Below, piece after piece: positions 1 to 11,617 of a DNA stretch of 64,000 nt (positions within the stretch are counted from its first letter, which is position 1; every line of letters starts with the position of its first letter). Both the position numbers and the translations under genes were made by a program. Source of the stretch: Ilyonectria destructans (lineage: Eukaryota; Ascomycota; Sordariomycetes; Hypocreales; Nectriaceae); NCBI GenBank assembly GCA_020740775.1, contig JAHEWK010000004.1, positions 620,001-684,000 on the forward strand, in the 5' to 3' direction. Below the pieces are notes generated by a model. It was given only the letters and a program-made list of their open reading frames with translations, did not search any database and was not told the origin of the DNA.

Positions 1-79
1 AAACCGAAAGATCCCTATAGTTAACAGGCTTTCCCAGCCAGATTCCTCACTTCTACACAATCCCTTCAATTTTACCGAT

Positions 80-943
80 ATGATGGCTTCTCTCTTTAAC
101 ACGCTCAGAGGCTTCCAGATCCCAGCCTGGCTAAGCCTGCCATGTACTATTATTACGGATACATATGTCCGACTTTCAACCGCTGGAAAAACTTCCTATA
201 ACGCTCTGAAAAAACACCGTGTCTATATCGTCAAAGCTATTATCACCTTCCTCACAATCATGTTGGCTGCGGTTTCCGTATATGCGGCATTCATTGCAGC
301 ACATGATGCGCAGTGTCAGCTCCGTCTTGCGCAATGGCAGTACTGCGAGGTGTTTCCGGAATCTGGTAGAGATCAAGCTTGCCAAGCGATACTGGCTGGC
401 TCCTTGCCGATACGATCGGGGGGCTGCAGCGGATATGGAACGTATGCCGAGCTGATCATATCCATCACCGGGCCATACATACAACAATATAGTCGATGCG
501 GTGACTTGCTTGCATGGGGGACACCTTGGTGGCATAATCGAGGGGGCTTCTACACTATGGGTGCTATTCGCCCCATGTTCTGGCGATTCCCAGATTTGTA
601 TGTGATAGCTGATTACCAAAGGGGAATACCTGGAGTCATTTGCTTTCTTGCCGTTTCTTTATATTGGCTGCTTCGGAGGCCCAGCAGGGGCAGAAAACAT
701 GTATTGACCGGTACGGTGTGTCTGATAACATTCTCAGCTCTGGAAATCTTTTCCTGGTGGATTATCAAAGCGGAGGCTGATCTTGAGAAGACATGTTGGG
801 TTCATATCACCAAGGACCGCACGACTGGATGTCCTCGAGTTTGTGTAGAAGAGCATGGGTGGGTAGTGACGGCTTTGGAGAGGTTTCAGGAAGCTTCATT
901 TTGGGATGCATTTACACCTCCAACTCAAGACTTAGGTTGGTGA
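80..943 (+). CDS. Hypothetical membrane protein
   Basis: Single open frame of 287 codons. The protein has a hydrophobic segment near residues 50-72, after a basic stretch (KKHR), and two more near residues 185-198 and 208-228. Between them lies a loop of about 110 residues with several cysteines and aromatic residues, so it is probably an integral membrane protein with an exposed cysteine-bearing loop. I do not recognise the family. The second codon is also ATG, so either could be the start. It lies at the window edge and an upstream exon cannot be excluded. No related gene is adjacent; the next coding sequence is almost 3 kb away. Confidence 0.45.
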   Translation: MMASLFNTLRGFQIPAWLSLPCTIITDTYVRLSTAGKTSYNALKKHRVYIVKAIITFLTIMLAAVSVYAAFIAAHDAQCQLRLAQWQYCEVFPESGRDQACQAILAGSLPIRSGGCSGYGTYAELIISITGPYIQQYSRCGDLLAWGTPWWHNRGGFYTMGAIRPMFWRFPDLYVIADYQRGIPGVICFLAVSLYWLLRRPSRGRKHVLTGTVCLITFSALEIFSWWIIKAEADLEKTCWVHITKDRTTGCPRVCVEEHGWVVTALERFQEASFWDAFTPPTQDLGW

Positions 944-3746
944 TGTGTTGTTGGTATCCAGGGCCATTCTTGGCTCTTGCTTTTTCGAAGGATCAATAGC
1001 GAACGGCCTTCAATAGCAAGTTCGGCCTTATTAGGGACCATTAGCGCAACCTAGTTGGTCAGTATGTAAATTAGGTCCGTCAGATTGGTAGATATCAACG
1101 GACAAAGGGCCGTCACTAACACTCACCTTTATCATCCGTCAGAATCCATAATTGCCGGTTTTTCGGGCACAATGTTGTGGCATCTTTATATGAATCATTT
1201 GATTTGACAGTACCGGGTGTAGTAGCAATTTTTATGCGATATTGTATCGTCTTATAAGACAGTATGTAGGGCCAGTCTGGATCCAAAGGATAAACCGGCG
1301 TAAGGCTATGTTGGCAGATAGGTTGGAGTGTAATACTGACCGGTTGTGGTGGGTAGCAGTTGGTATTGATTAAGGTAATCAAGTTGTATCAATAGCTAAA
1401 ACATATAGTGTACTATGTACTGTCCTTGGTCCCCGGGCAGCAAGGTTATTTCCTATGGTTAAGAAGATTGGAGCCAGAAGGGTTGAATTGAAGGTTTGAG
1501 GCAAATGTGCAATATGCCTACTGGATAAGCTACTACCTTCGGGCACTGGGTGCAGTGCTACATGTGTGCACCTATTGTTTGCAACTACTTTATCTACCTG
1601 ACGATAATGAGTAAAGCTAAAAAGTCCACATACTGTCCTCGATACTTGCGCTCAGTGATGTTTGCTCACGTTTCCTCACTCTGGGCTCGGGTGTAAGTGA
1701 GCTCTCTGGTATTTGCTCGTGCAAACGTAATTAGGCCGCTTACTTCAAATCGGCAGCTCATGTAGCTGGGGACCTACCAAAGTTCCAACAGTTGCCGTGA
1801 GGATGGGATTCAGGGAGCTGCCCTTTCTCCGCGACGCTTGTCTCAACAACATCAGGCTTCGCGAGCTGTTGACCTCGCCTTAGAGTGCTCTTTCCTGTGT
1901 TATGCTTTCGGCTCCCTGAAGCCTCGACTTCCTGAACCTCACGCCCGCGACCTTACCTGCGGCTTTCAGCTGTTCTGACCGACCTTTGCCATTCCGGCTA
2001 CCCAGATGATACTCGCAGCCTCCTGCTTGACCTTCGGAGCCTCGCTGCCTCTGCCCCCCCGCAGCTCCAAGCTGCGTGACCGACCTCTGCAGCTGCGCGC
2101 TGCACAAAGAACTTGCTTTTCTTCTTCTTTCTGTTGTAGCTTCGGCTGCTGCCCGCCACATGGCTCGACAGGCAAGCCCCGCCGCGGGGTCTCACAACTT
2201 GTCTCACTGCCTCGAAACATCATGCACAACCCGCTGGCCAATATGGTACAAGCTTGCTTCGAGACCGTCTCTTGCGCAAGACAGAATTCCAGTCGCCTTA
2301 TAGTTTGCTTTGTGAGAGTTTTCCCAACGATTGGTGAGGCCTTGACTACTTTGAGATATCTTAGTTCAATATCGTGTGCTCGAATCATAAGCGACATGGT
2401 CCTCACCCGATCAAGGGATGCACTCTCAGCCTATCGATAAGAAAGTCAACATATTGGAGAATAATCACATGTGATCGATCCAGATGCGAAAAAGATGCGA
2501 TTGCAAAGGCAAGGCGGGGAGATGCTGTCGTTATTGGGCCAGCTCCATGCAGTTCACCAAAGCGAGGAGTGATCGGCATTGCTCAGTTGGGAAATGTGCC
2601 TCGGACATGCAACCGGATCAGCATTGGGCACACCCTCAGCGTCCATGTCCATACGCGTGTTGTGGTGTTGGCGGGTGTCAATCTCCAAGGGGCCGTCTCA
2701 GGGGTGTTATCTGGAAGCTCGATGTTGCAACCCTCTTATCAGCCTCACCGCGTCATCCCAGACCGACCCGGTGTTGACATTCTCGGTGGCGCAAATGACT
2801 CGGAGAGTGTTCAATGCTCGCCAATACGTGAAACCTGAGTGCGCGGCCATTGTCACCAGGCGGTCGGGGTTGGTCGGACATGCCGGGCGGTGAGACAGGT
2901 GGCGCTGCCCTGGAATTCGATCTTACTCCGGGCCGTCTCCCTTGAATTCTAAGCATCCCACTGTCGATCCCCCTGGCCCATTGACACTCCATCCTCGGCA
3001 ATGCGTCCAGCAAAGTGCCGTGGTGTGGCGGTTCACACCCGAATGCTTCCCCCGGGCGGTGAAAGCATGGGAAGAAGCGTCGATGCTGTGGCTGGGTTGC
3101 ACATGTCACCGCAGTGACACGTTGAGTTGATGGCATCTCAGACAAGAATCACAGAATAGCATGTGAAAATATGCAGGGAGCGAAACTGGTGAGCTCCCTC
3201 TTGACCCAATCTCCACGAGACACGCTGCCGATCTTTTGCTTCATTCGGCTTAACCTCCAGCGCCTCCTCAGCCATCCGCGACAAGGTCGGCAGAAAATCC
3301 GAGAGGCCAGATCGCACCTGCGTCGAGAATTGCTTCTGTGATGTCTCTGAAACTAGGCTAAATATGCTTGGCTCTTCAACTCAGGGTTCAAGAGTGGATT
3401 CAAGCGACTGATGTTTTGCATACGGCCTCGCAAGGGGAGTTGGCGATGGCCTCTAGTCGGTGAAGGAATACGAAGTACGAGCGAATTTCACGTGCCTGCA
3501 AGCTCCACAGCCAATGGGGTAGACAGGCTTTATCAATCTTTGCTCAATCTGGGCCGTAGGATTTTAGGTCGGCCGCGGCGTTTTTGGCGTTGAACTCACA
3601 CACACACGCGCATCAATTCGGGGCAATGAGTGGGCAGAGAAAATGTCGCTTCATAGATCTCTAGGTCTTCTCTATTCTAGTTCTATCACGTTCTATCAAA
3701 GTTCGTCTAAATCTTTTCTCCGGTTTAGGACTCGTCTATGAGCCCT
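944..3746. other. Gene-poor stretch with short imperfect repeats
   Basis: About 2.8 kb without a convincing gene. Between about 1,740 and 2,170 there are imperfect short repeats built on motifs such as tgaccgacct and cggagcctcg. The ORFs here overlap on both strands, show no recognisable domain and look like by-products of local GC-rich composition. Confidence 0.4.
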
Positions 3747-5125
3747 TTACTTGGCCCAGCGCATGGCACCCGGGCGAGCGGGGTCAAGCTCAACATACTT
3801 GAGCGAGCCGAAGACGGACCAGAGCTGGCCGAGGAAGTTACGGTCGTCTCGGACGTAGTGCTTGCCAATCACGGGCATGACAGCCTCGGTAGCCTCATCA
3901 GCCTTGTAGAAGGGAATGCGACTGGAACCGGGTTAGCGTGTGAGATTTGTTGGGGCAGATCTGGGATACTTACGGGAAGAGGTGGTGGATGACGTGCTTC
4001 TCGATAATGCCGTGGAAGAGGTGCTTGCCAATGAAGCCGAACTCCCGGTCAACGGTAGCAAGGGCACCCTTGACGTAGGACCAGCCCTCGGGAGTGTAGT
4101 GAGGGACCTCGGAGTGGTGGTGGTGCAGATAAGTGATGGCCACTAAGAGTCGAGTAAGTAATCGCGCAAAGCCAGAAAGCTAGACCAACGGGTCGATTTA
4201 AAGTTGGACATTGAGACTTACCGAGCCAATGGTGAACCCAGATGTAAGGCACGCCGTAGAGGAGGAACGTGTTGAGGCCGCCAATCTTCTGGGCGACAAA
4301 GTACAGCACGGTGCCCATGATGGCCAGGCCGACGTCGGAGAGGAAGATGAAGATGGCCTCACTGGGACGGAACACGGCGCTGGTGGGGTCGAAGTGGCTG
4401 ACACGGAACCACTTGGCGAGGCCCGTGGTCTCGCGCTGCTGGGAGCCCTTGCCAGAAGTGGCGTTGAAGAGCAGGTAGATTTGCCATCCGAAGAGCTGGT
4501 GGCCGATGAGGCGCAGCATCTGCGAGATGGGCGTGTCGTCAAAGAGCTCCTCGAGGCCAATGCCGGCGAACAGGGTCTGGCGGGACGTCTTGGGGGCGGT
4601 GGCGGGGACAAAGGCCATGTCCTTCTCCATGTGGCCGTGGTAGAGGTGGTGGCGGTGGTGCGAGAACTTCCACGAGAAGAAGGGCACCAGGAGGAAGCTG
4701 TGCAGGGCCCAGCCGGTGATGTTGTTGACCTTGTTGTGCAGGGAGAAGGCGCCGTGGCCGCACTCGTGGCCCAGGATCCAGATGCCGGTGCAGATGAGGC
4801 CCTGAACGAAGCCGTAGACCATCCAGGCGGTGACGCGCAGGTACGGGTCGGGGATGGAGGGGATGAAGGTGAGGGCAGCCCAGACGAGGGCGGAGACCAT
4901 GGTCAGGTCGCGGACGACGTAGTAGTACGAGGTGACCAGCGACGGCTGGAAGCAATGGGCGGGAATAGCATCCTTGATGGTCTTGATGTCGGGGAAAACG
5001 GGTTCTGAGGTTGTGAACTGGCAGCAATTAGCAGGCGGTTCAACATTTCAGTAAGTAAAGCTCACCTCGGGCTTCTCGACCACCATGGTGGCGGTGGTCG
5101 AGTAGGTGCGCTGCCGGACCGCCAT
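3747..5125 (-). CDS. Delta-12/omega-3 fatty acid desaturase
   Basis: Four exons (5125-5066, 5017-4222, 4142-3974, 3921-3747) give a 399-residue protein. It is a membrane fatty acid desaturase that introduces double bonds into oleoyl and probably linoleoyl chains in the ER, using cytochrome b5 electrons. The three di-iron histidine boxes are present: HECGH at 104-108, HHRHH at 140-144 and HVIHH at 335-339. Four hydrophobic spans flank them. Length and overall sequence fit the fungal bifunctional delta-12/delta-15 group known from Fusarium better than the longer delta-12-only enzymes; that assignment rests on remembered family features, not on a search. The start is the first ATG, followed 20 codons later by a 48 bp intron. 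Introns use GTGAGC, GTAAGT and GTAAGT donors. No cluster partner is nearby. Confidence 0.92.
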
Positions 5126-6580
5126 GATGGATCCTAGCTGTGTGCAAGAAAGAAATGAGATCTAGAGAAGCTGACAATGGGCTCCAATGGCGGAATCGAC
5201 ACTGGTTAAAGCTGTGAAGAAGAAGAGAAGTGGAAAAATCTTCGGCCTCTGGGGGACAGATTTAACTTGGTAGGGTCCGTTGTCTTGGCCTAATCAAGCC
5301 ATAGCACCAAACGAGGCTCCGCTGTCCCAACGCCAATCTCGAAAATAGGGGTCCAGACTCCCGACACTTTAGCAGCGGCCAATGGGACGGCGGCCGTTTG
5401 GCCACGCAGCGTGTATGCCGGGTCCACAATGCGGGAAATCCTGGAGAGGGAGGAGGAGGAAGAAGAAGCATTGAGGAGGAGGGATAGGGTTGGGGTGAGA
5501 GAGTCAAGGCGCGAGAGTCAAGGGAAGGGAGCCAAGAGCGCCAAGAGAGCCAAGAGAGCGAAACCGAGCAGCGAGAAGCAGGGAAGCGAAGGGCACGGCC
5601 AACTGCGGCGCCGCATCTGAGCATCGTGGCCCTAGATGGAGCCACTTGAACTCCCGAGAAGAGGAGTAACATGGAGAGATGGAGCCAGATAGACCCAGAT
5701 ACAGTGGAGCGAGCCGGGTCGTACAGGGACGCGCCGGGTTTGGTTGAGGAAGCTCGGCCGGACTGAAGCCTCACAAGCTCCAAAAAGCTCCAAAAATGCC
5801 TGTGACACGGCCGAACCATGTGCCTGGATTGCACACTTGGATCTGCATGAAGACACGGAATCGCCTTATTTAGCGTCGGCCCTGGCAGCCCAAGAACCCA
5901 TCATACGTGCGCATTCCGTCCCATCTCCACCGGCTTGCAGGCGAGGTGTCTCACCGCTCGCTCGCTCACAAGGAAGAAAGAGAAGAAGAAAAAAATATGC
6001 GAGAATGCGAGAGGCAGCCAGAAAATTCAACAAACATTTCCTCCTCGTCTTAATCCCTGTCGCCCGCCGCCTGCACGGATTACACGGTGCCAATCGTTCT
6101 CGCCTGTCCTGTCAGCGGGCCTTTCGGGTTATATCTGCATGTCCCCCTGTCGCAAGCCACACCGTGTGGACGCCTGCAGAGGTCGCCGAGGTCCCTGTGC
6201 GATCCCTGTGGGCTCCCTGTGCGCAACTCTATCCGATTCCGAGGCATTCATGCGGGCGGAGAGGAAGTGTCAAAGCCGCCTTTTTGAAGGGAGGCGGTCA
6301 CGGCGGCGGCATTGCGGGCTAGTCGAAAGCATTCCCTTGATAAAGCAGACAGACTCCCCGTCGTTCGTTTCAATTATCCAATTCATGCTAATTATCTGCG
6401 TCTGTGTATTGTTTGATGTTCGATGTTCGATGTTCTCGCGTCTCCCGTCTAGGGCGACCTCTATCTATTGGCTACGTACAGTAGTGTGTTGTTGCTGGTG
6501 TGTTTGTCTAATTGCTGCGGAATTCTCCGGGGCTCCGCCTCGCCCCCTCGTACATTATCGTGACAGGTCATTAATAGGGT
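5126..6580. other. Desaturase 5' region and GT2 3' region
   Basis: Intergenic. It holds the upstream region of the desaturase and the downstream region of the GT2 gene. A purine-rich tract at about 5,440-5,580 (pyrimidine-rich on the desaturase sense strand) is typical of promoters of strongly expressed fungal genes. No convincing coding sequence. Confidence 0.4.
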
Positions 6581-9234
6581 TTAGGAGGATTTGTAAAAAA
6601 TGAAAGAGCACACGAAGATGAGGATCGTGTAGAGCGTGGTAAAGGTGAGCTCGAACTCGAACCACGCCGCCTGGCCGCCAAAGGCAATCTTCTTGCTAGT
6701 GCGCGTCGGGTGCGCGACCCGCGTCTTGGGATCGCGGTCCAGCAGCTCCTCGCGGTCCGGCATCGTCGGCGGGTCGATGGCGTACGAGATGGGCGTCCAC
6801 AGCGAGCTGCACAGGAACACAAAGGTGAGCGGCGGCCAGAAGGCGTGCGTGAGCAGGCTGATGAGCGTGTCGTAGAGGTCCGAGTTGCGCTCGCGGTAGA
6901 AGCAGCGGTACGTGGTCATGACCAGGCCGATGAGCGTGAGATACACAAACGCCAGGTGGAAGAATGCCATAAAGTTGAACAGGATACCCCAGAGACGGCG
7001 GAACATGCCCTTGCGGAGCTTCGCGTCACGCTCGTTGAGCGCCGAACCCAGTGAACCGGTGGGCTTGAAGGCCTGCGTCTGGCCGCCGAGCCAGGTGGGG
7101 AGGATGAAGGAGCGGATGATGCACAGCGCAATGTACGGCGACATCCAGAGCTGGTATCGGGAACCGCGCTGGCCGGTGTGGTATCCGGCAGGGATGAAGA
7201 GCACAAACTCGCACAGGCGGTTGCTGATGACGGACGCGAAGCAGCCCCAGATGAGCCATCGCAGCTGCTCGTTGTTGGCGTAGGCCACCAGCGGCTTGCC
7301 CATGACCAGGATGATGGGGATGGCGAAGAGCGAAATGGTGAGCAGGATGGTGTACATGCTGAGCGACGCGTACAGGAAGCCGGAGAAGCGCTGGGCGAAT
7401 GTCATCTCCTTGACCTGTTCGCCGTACAGACAAAACTTGAGCTTGAACGACGTGTCCACGGTTCCAATAGCCCATCGGGTTCGCTGCTTGAGATGGCCGC
7501 CGTAATCTTCGGGAACGGTTCCAAACTGAAGCGGCTCGTGAACATAGGCAGTCTTCCAGCCCTTTCCGAGCATCAGCGTCGATGTAGCGACATCTTCGGC
7601 GAGCGAACCAAGCGGGAAGTTGCCAATCTGGTCGAGGGCCTCGCGACGCACAACGTAGCCGGATCCAGTGCACCAGGCAACGCCGAGGGCGTCCTTGATG
7701 GGCTCAATGACGTGGACGAAGAAGTCGAGACTCTGGGCGAGGGGATCCGAAGCCGGGGTGTTGTAGAAGAGCTGGGGAGGACAGGCGAGGGCCATCTTGG
7801 GGTCGACGAGCAGATGAGGGAGGACAGCACGAAGCCAGTCTCGCTCGGGAATCTATAACAGTTAGAATCTGGACTTCATTTCAAGCCATTGAGGGTAATT
7901 ACCATATCGGCGTCCAGCGCAGCCATGAACTGTCCAGCGCCGCCGGGAAGATGATGCATCTGATCCAGACCGTTGTTGAGGTTACCAGCCTTGAAGTGAT
8001 GCGGCACACCGGGGACCTTGAGACGCGCAATGTAGTGAATGTTGGGAAACTGGTGAGACAGAGACTGCAGGGCGCTCTCGAGACCGGCCGACTTTCCGTC
8101 GTCCAAGATGACTATGCGGAATCGATCACTGGGATAGTCCAGGTCGGCGGCGGCTCGCACCGTGTCCATGACGAGGTCATCCTCCTCGCCGCAGCAGGTG
8201 ATGAAGACGTCGACGGTCGGGCAGTCGTTGCCAGTCAGTCTCAACTTCGGGCGCTGGCGCTTCTTCATCGACCACATGGTCCAGGTGTTGTGCATGAGCG
8301 AGGGGATCGCGGTAGCCACTTCGACACCAATGAAGATCCAAGCAGTGGCGTAGACGGCGTTCTGGGCATTCTGCGCCCAGATGACGCACATGATGCGAAG
8401 AGCAAGATATCCGATGTACAAAATCGTGTTCATGATGGTCAGGAACGGCACCATGGTGTACACATGGCGCTTCCAGCCCTTCCAGATCTCCACATCGTCA
8501 CGGTTGTGCACCTGCTGGATCGAGTGGTGCTCGCCAAAGTCCTTGGAGGCATTGGGCGGCGAAGACGACCCCGGCGTCGACCCCGGCAGCAGAGCCGCGA
8601 GACTGAGGTGGCTCTGATTCTGCTTGTCGGAATCGTGGTCAGCGAGCGTGGTCGTGTCGGAGGGGGCGGACGGGGCGGAGGGTGCGGGAGTAGTTACCAT
8701 GAGGCTGGATGGTCTCCAATCGACCGACGAGTGCGGGTGACGATGCGGCGCGTCGAGGGGAGTCGCCCGGCCGCTCCTCAGCGACGGCGTGCCCGAGCGA
8801 GAGCCGCCGGGCGTATCAGCAAAGTACTGGGGGTTGGGGCTCCCACCGGCCGACAGAGGCCATTCCGGAGACACGTAGGAGTAGTCCTCGACGTGGGCTG
8901 GCGTGGGCCTCATTGGCCGTTGCTGCGACTGCTGAGGATACTGCTGGGGATACTGCTGGTCGCCGGAGCGTCCCTGGGGGTCGTCGTACGGCTGCTGCTC
9001 GTAGGGCTGCTCGTAGTGTTGATACGCAGGGGCAGGCTGCTGCTGGTGTTGCTGGTAGTGTTGGTCCTGGAAGTACTGCGGCTGCTGCTGCTGGGGGTGC
9101 TGCTGCTGTTGGTGTTGTTGCGGATGGTGTTGCTGGACGTCGATCTCGACCATTTCTCTATATTCCCTTTCCTGGTCCCCCTCTCGGTATCCCTGATACC
9201 CGTTCATACTGCCGGCTTCGTAGTCCTGCCGCAT
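6581..9234 (-). CDS. Cellulose-synthase-like glycosyltransferase family 2
   Basis: Two exons (9234-7903, 7852-6581) encode 867 residues. Residues 33-110 form a Gln/His/Pro-rich, probably disordered tail, followed by a Ser/Pro region to about 230. Transmembrane spans lie near 258-286 and 294-311. The GT-A domain then shows the processive GT2 signature: DDG at 378-380, DAD at 441-443, ED at 530-531 and QRTRW at 567-571. Several C-terminal membrane spans follow. This is the architecture of cellulose-synthase-like enzymes that polymerise a beta-glucan from UDP-glucose and extrude it through the plasma membrane; in Aspergillus a member makes mixed-linkage glucan. The product here cannot be read from sequence. 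The single 50 bp intron falls exactly after DADM. It is head to head with a GH12 glucanase, which supports a beta-1,4-glucan role. Confidence 0.9.
9061..9140 (-). repeat. Gln-codon-rich repeat in GT2 N terminus
   Basis: Imperfect CAG/CAA triplet runs (ctg/ttg on the plus strand) encode the Gln/His tail of the GT2 protein. Such tracts change length easily and are not part of the catalytic core. Confidence 0.75.
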
Positions 9235-9420
9235 GCGTCGGGGCGAGTGGAACTGCAGACGGACGGGCGGTAGGTAGGTTCAGGGTGGAATGATGCAAGC
9301 ACAAAGCGGCGCGTGCTTGCCTCGGCAGGAAGGCTTGTCTCTCTTGTTCCGGATTTTAACGAACGACGGAAACGATCTCAGGAGACGAGGTGTGGGAGTG
9401 AGAGAGTGTGATGGGTTGGA

Positions 9421-9472
9421 GGAGGTGTGTGTGGTAGTGTGCGTGTGAGTGTGTATGTGTGTGTGTAGTTGA
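9421..9472. repeat. GT-rich microsatellite
   Basis: Degenerate (gt)n run in the 5' leader or promoter of the GT2 gene, interrupted by single bases. Confidence 0.8.
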
Positions 9473-10589
9473 ACGACCGACTGTGTGAAGAATCGTGTGT
9501 CACCGCGCAGATGAGATATGAACGGATGGTAAATACCAAGCCCACGGTTCGACAGGTCGACAGGAAAGAAAGGAAAAAATAGAGCCAAGCCAGCAACACG
9601 AGGGATGATGGGATTGGGGATGGGCATGAGATGGGACGGGATGGATGCGGACGAAACGCCGGCCTGGGTCCCTGTGGCATGGATCCCCCCCCTAGGGCCA
9701 GCCTCCTATGTCTCCAGTCGGAGCGCGCGGAGCTGTCACAAATAACCACAAAAATACGACCCGGTGGCCAACGAGAGTACGGCCAACGGGCGCCCTGACG
9801 TGCGTGAAATTAGAGGTACCGGCCGGGGGGGGGCCCTAAGTTCGACGACTCAGCTGGACCGGCTGCTTCTGCTCTGGCTCGATTCCCGGCCTGCTTCAGG
9901 CGTGCTCGGGTGTGATTTGACTGTGCTTGGCTCGCGATGGCGGCTCCGGTGGGCTCGTAGTGGGTTCTAGTGGACTTCAATTCAGCTTTGTTCTCAGACA
10001 TTTACGAATACACCTCAGCCATTGTCCGGCGTGGATCTAGGCGAGCTCTACCAGGTGCGGGACAAGCGACGAACGCAATGCGTAGTATGACATAGCATGA
10101 CATCCCCTCTCCCTCATCCCCCTCTCCCCCTCTCTCCCTCCCCTACGCAAACAGGGCTGTAGAGTGTCCAGGGCATCGATACGGGCTCACGGGGCACGCG
10201 CGAGGGGGGGTATAGCACTGGCAATGACTACGCGCACACGGACTCTACGGACATGTCCTACATTTTTTTGCCCCCCAAGGCTCCAGTAGCATTCCCTCCT
10301 CGTATCGCGGAGATCGGCCAGGAGGCAGCGGCCCCGCCGGCGGAAGCAAAAATACGATGTTCCTGCAGGGGTGGAACCCCCCTCCCCGTCTTGTTCAGGG
10401 GGGGCTCCCAACTAGGCCTTCAGCTGCCCGAGGACTTGGTGGTTTGGCCATGCTCTTCTCGACTAGCCCCGGTCGTGGCATAGCACAGCTCCAGACCAAA
10501 CTTAATTGGATCTGTTATCTGACAGCATGGCCCGAACGGTTCTAGACGCGTGGGGCTCGGTTGCATCTTCGGCATATCGGCATTGGACG

Positions 10590-10642
10590 AAGCCGTCGAC
10601 AAGCCTCGACAAGCCTTGGACAAGCCCAGACAAGCCTTGCCA
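10590..10642. repeat. Short tandem repeat, unit about 10-12 bp
   Basis: Imperfect copies of a unit containing gacaagcc occur four times in a row in the GT2/GH12 intergenic region. No function is apparent. Confidence 0.6.
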
Positions 10643-11617
10643 GGGCAACCAGGGGTCCCGGTTAACCCCCTGGCCGAAGCGTGAGGCCCTGGAAGCTCTG
10701 CGGGCTCTGCGGGCTCCTCGTGTGGACCGTTTTCGTGTGGGTGGAGCGGGACAAACTATGCGTCTGACATCAGTAATCGCCGCTGCTTGTCCCATCGCAG
10801 CCCATGATCCATCCATCAGACGATTCCCTGTTAGTACCCCACCAGTCCACCAGGCATTCGACCAACAATGAGCTTGCGTAGGGGCAGCGGACTGGTACGC
10901 GGTACGAGGTACTTCGTACTTTGGAGGCACCACCACGCCTCGCAATGGGTTGGGTTTGCCGCCCGGGCGTTTCCAGGGGGAGGCGAAGGCGAGGAATAAA
11001 GTGGAAAAGAGAAGTGACGGACTCGCGGAGCCAGGACGCCTGGACGGAGGAAAACAGGGGGAGGGCGTCAAAGACATGAAAGAAGAAAACAAGGCATCCC
11101 TCTGTTCACCAACTGAATTGAACAGCACCACGCATTGGACTGATCCGGTCTGGACCTGCGCTGAACTGCCGGAAAGGGTCCATCACATCGTCTCGCCTCG
11201 TCTCGTCGCAGTGGGTATCCCATCGTCTTTGTACTATTCCTGCGACGGCCGCTTCTATCTCAATTCCCCATTTTTCTTCTCTCCCTCCCCTTTGATACTG
11301 CACTCACTTGCGCACCCGCTGCAGCCCCCTTGCCGCGCGCTCTCGCCTTTGATTGCTTTTTTTTGTGCCTTGGTTTTGCTGTTCCATCCTGCTATCTACA
11401 ACCGTCCGCTGCTATCTGCTGCCTGCTGCTGGTCCCCCGGATCACAGTCCTCACACTCGTTTCTTTCGCCCATCGCTCGCTTCGGGAACGGGAACGGCAA
11501 ACAAACAACAAGGACAAAGGAGACAAAGAAAACTGGTCGGCTGTTTTCTAGGAATCACCTAATCCCTTGGCTTTTTTTTTTCTTTCGCCATCCCTCTCTC
11601 TCCCGCCCGCTTCCGCC

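Larger units (their letters stand above)
9235..11617. other. Shared divergent promoter region of GT2 and GH12 genes
   Basis: About 2.4 kb separates the two divergent start codons. It contains a GT-rich microsatellite (9,421-9,472), CT-rich runs (10,101-10,145 and 11,567-11,606), G or C homopolymers, and short repeats around 10,590-10,640. The ORFs inside carry no recognisable domain. Such length and simple-sequence content suit a long shared regulatory region with long 5' leaders. Confidence 0.45.

Noticed and set aside
1966..2838. Overlapping ORFs on both strands
   Set aside because: Low-complexity, mutually overlapping and without any recognised motif.
4211..5008. 265-codon plus-strand ORF opposite the desaturase
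   Set aside because: Antisense shadow; acidic low-complexity product without domain.
7178..9273. Long plus-strand ORFs opposite the GT2 gene
   Set aside because: They are antisense shadows of a gene with clear GT2 motifs, caused by high GC.
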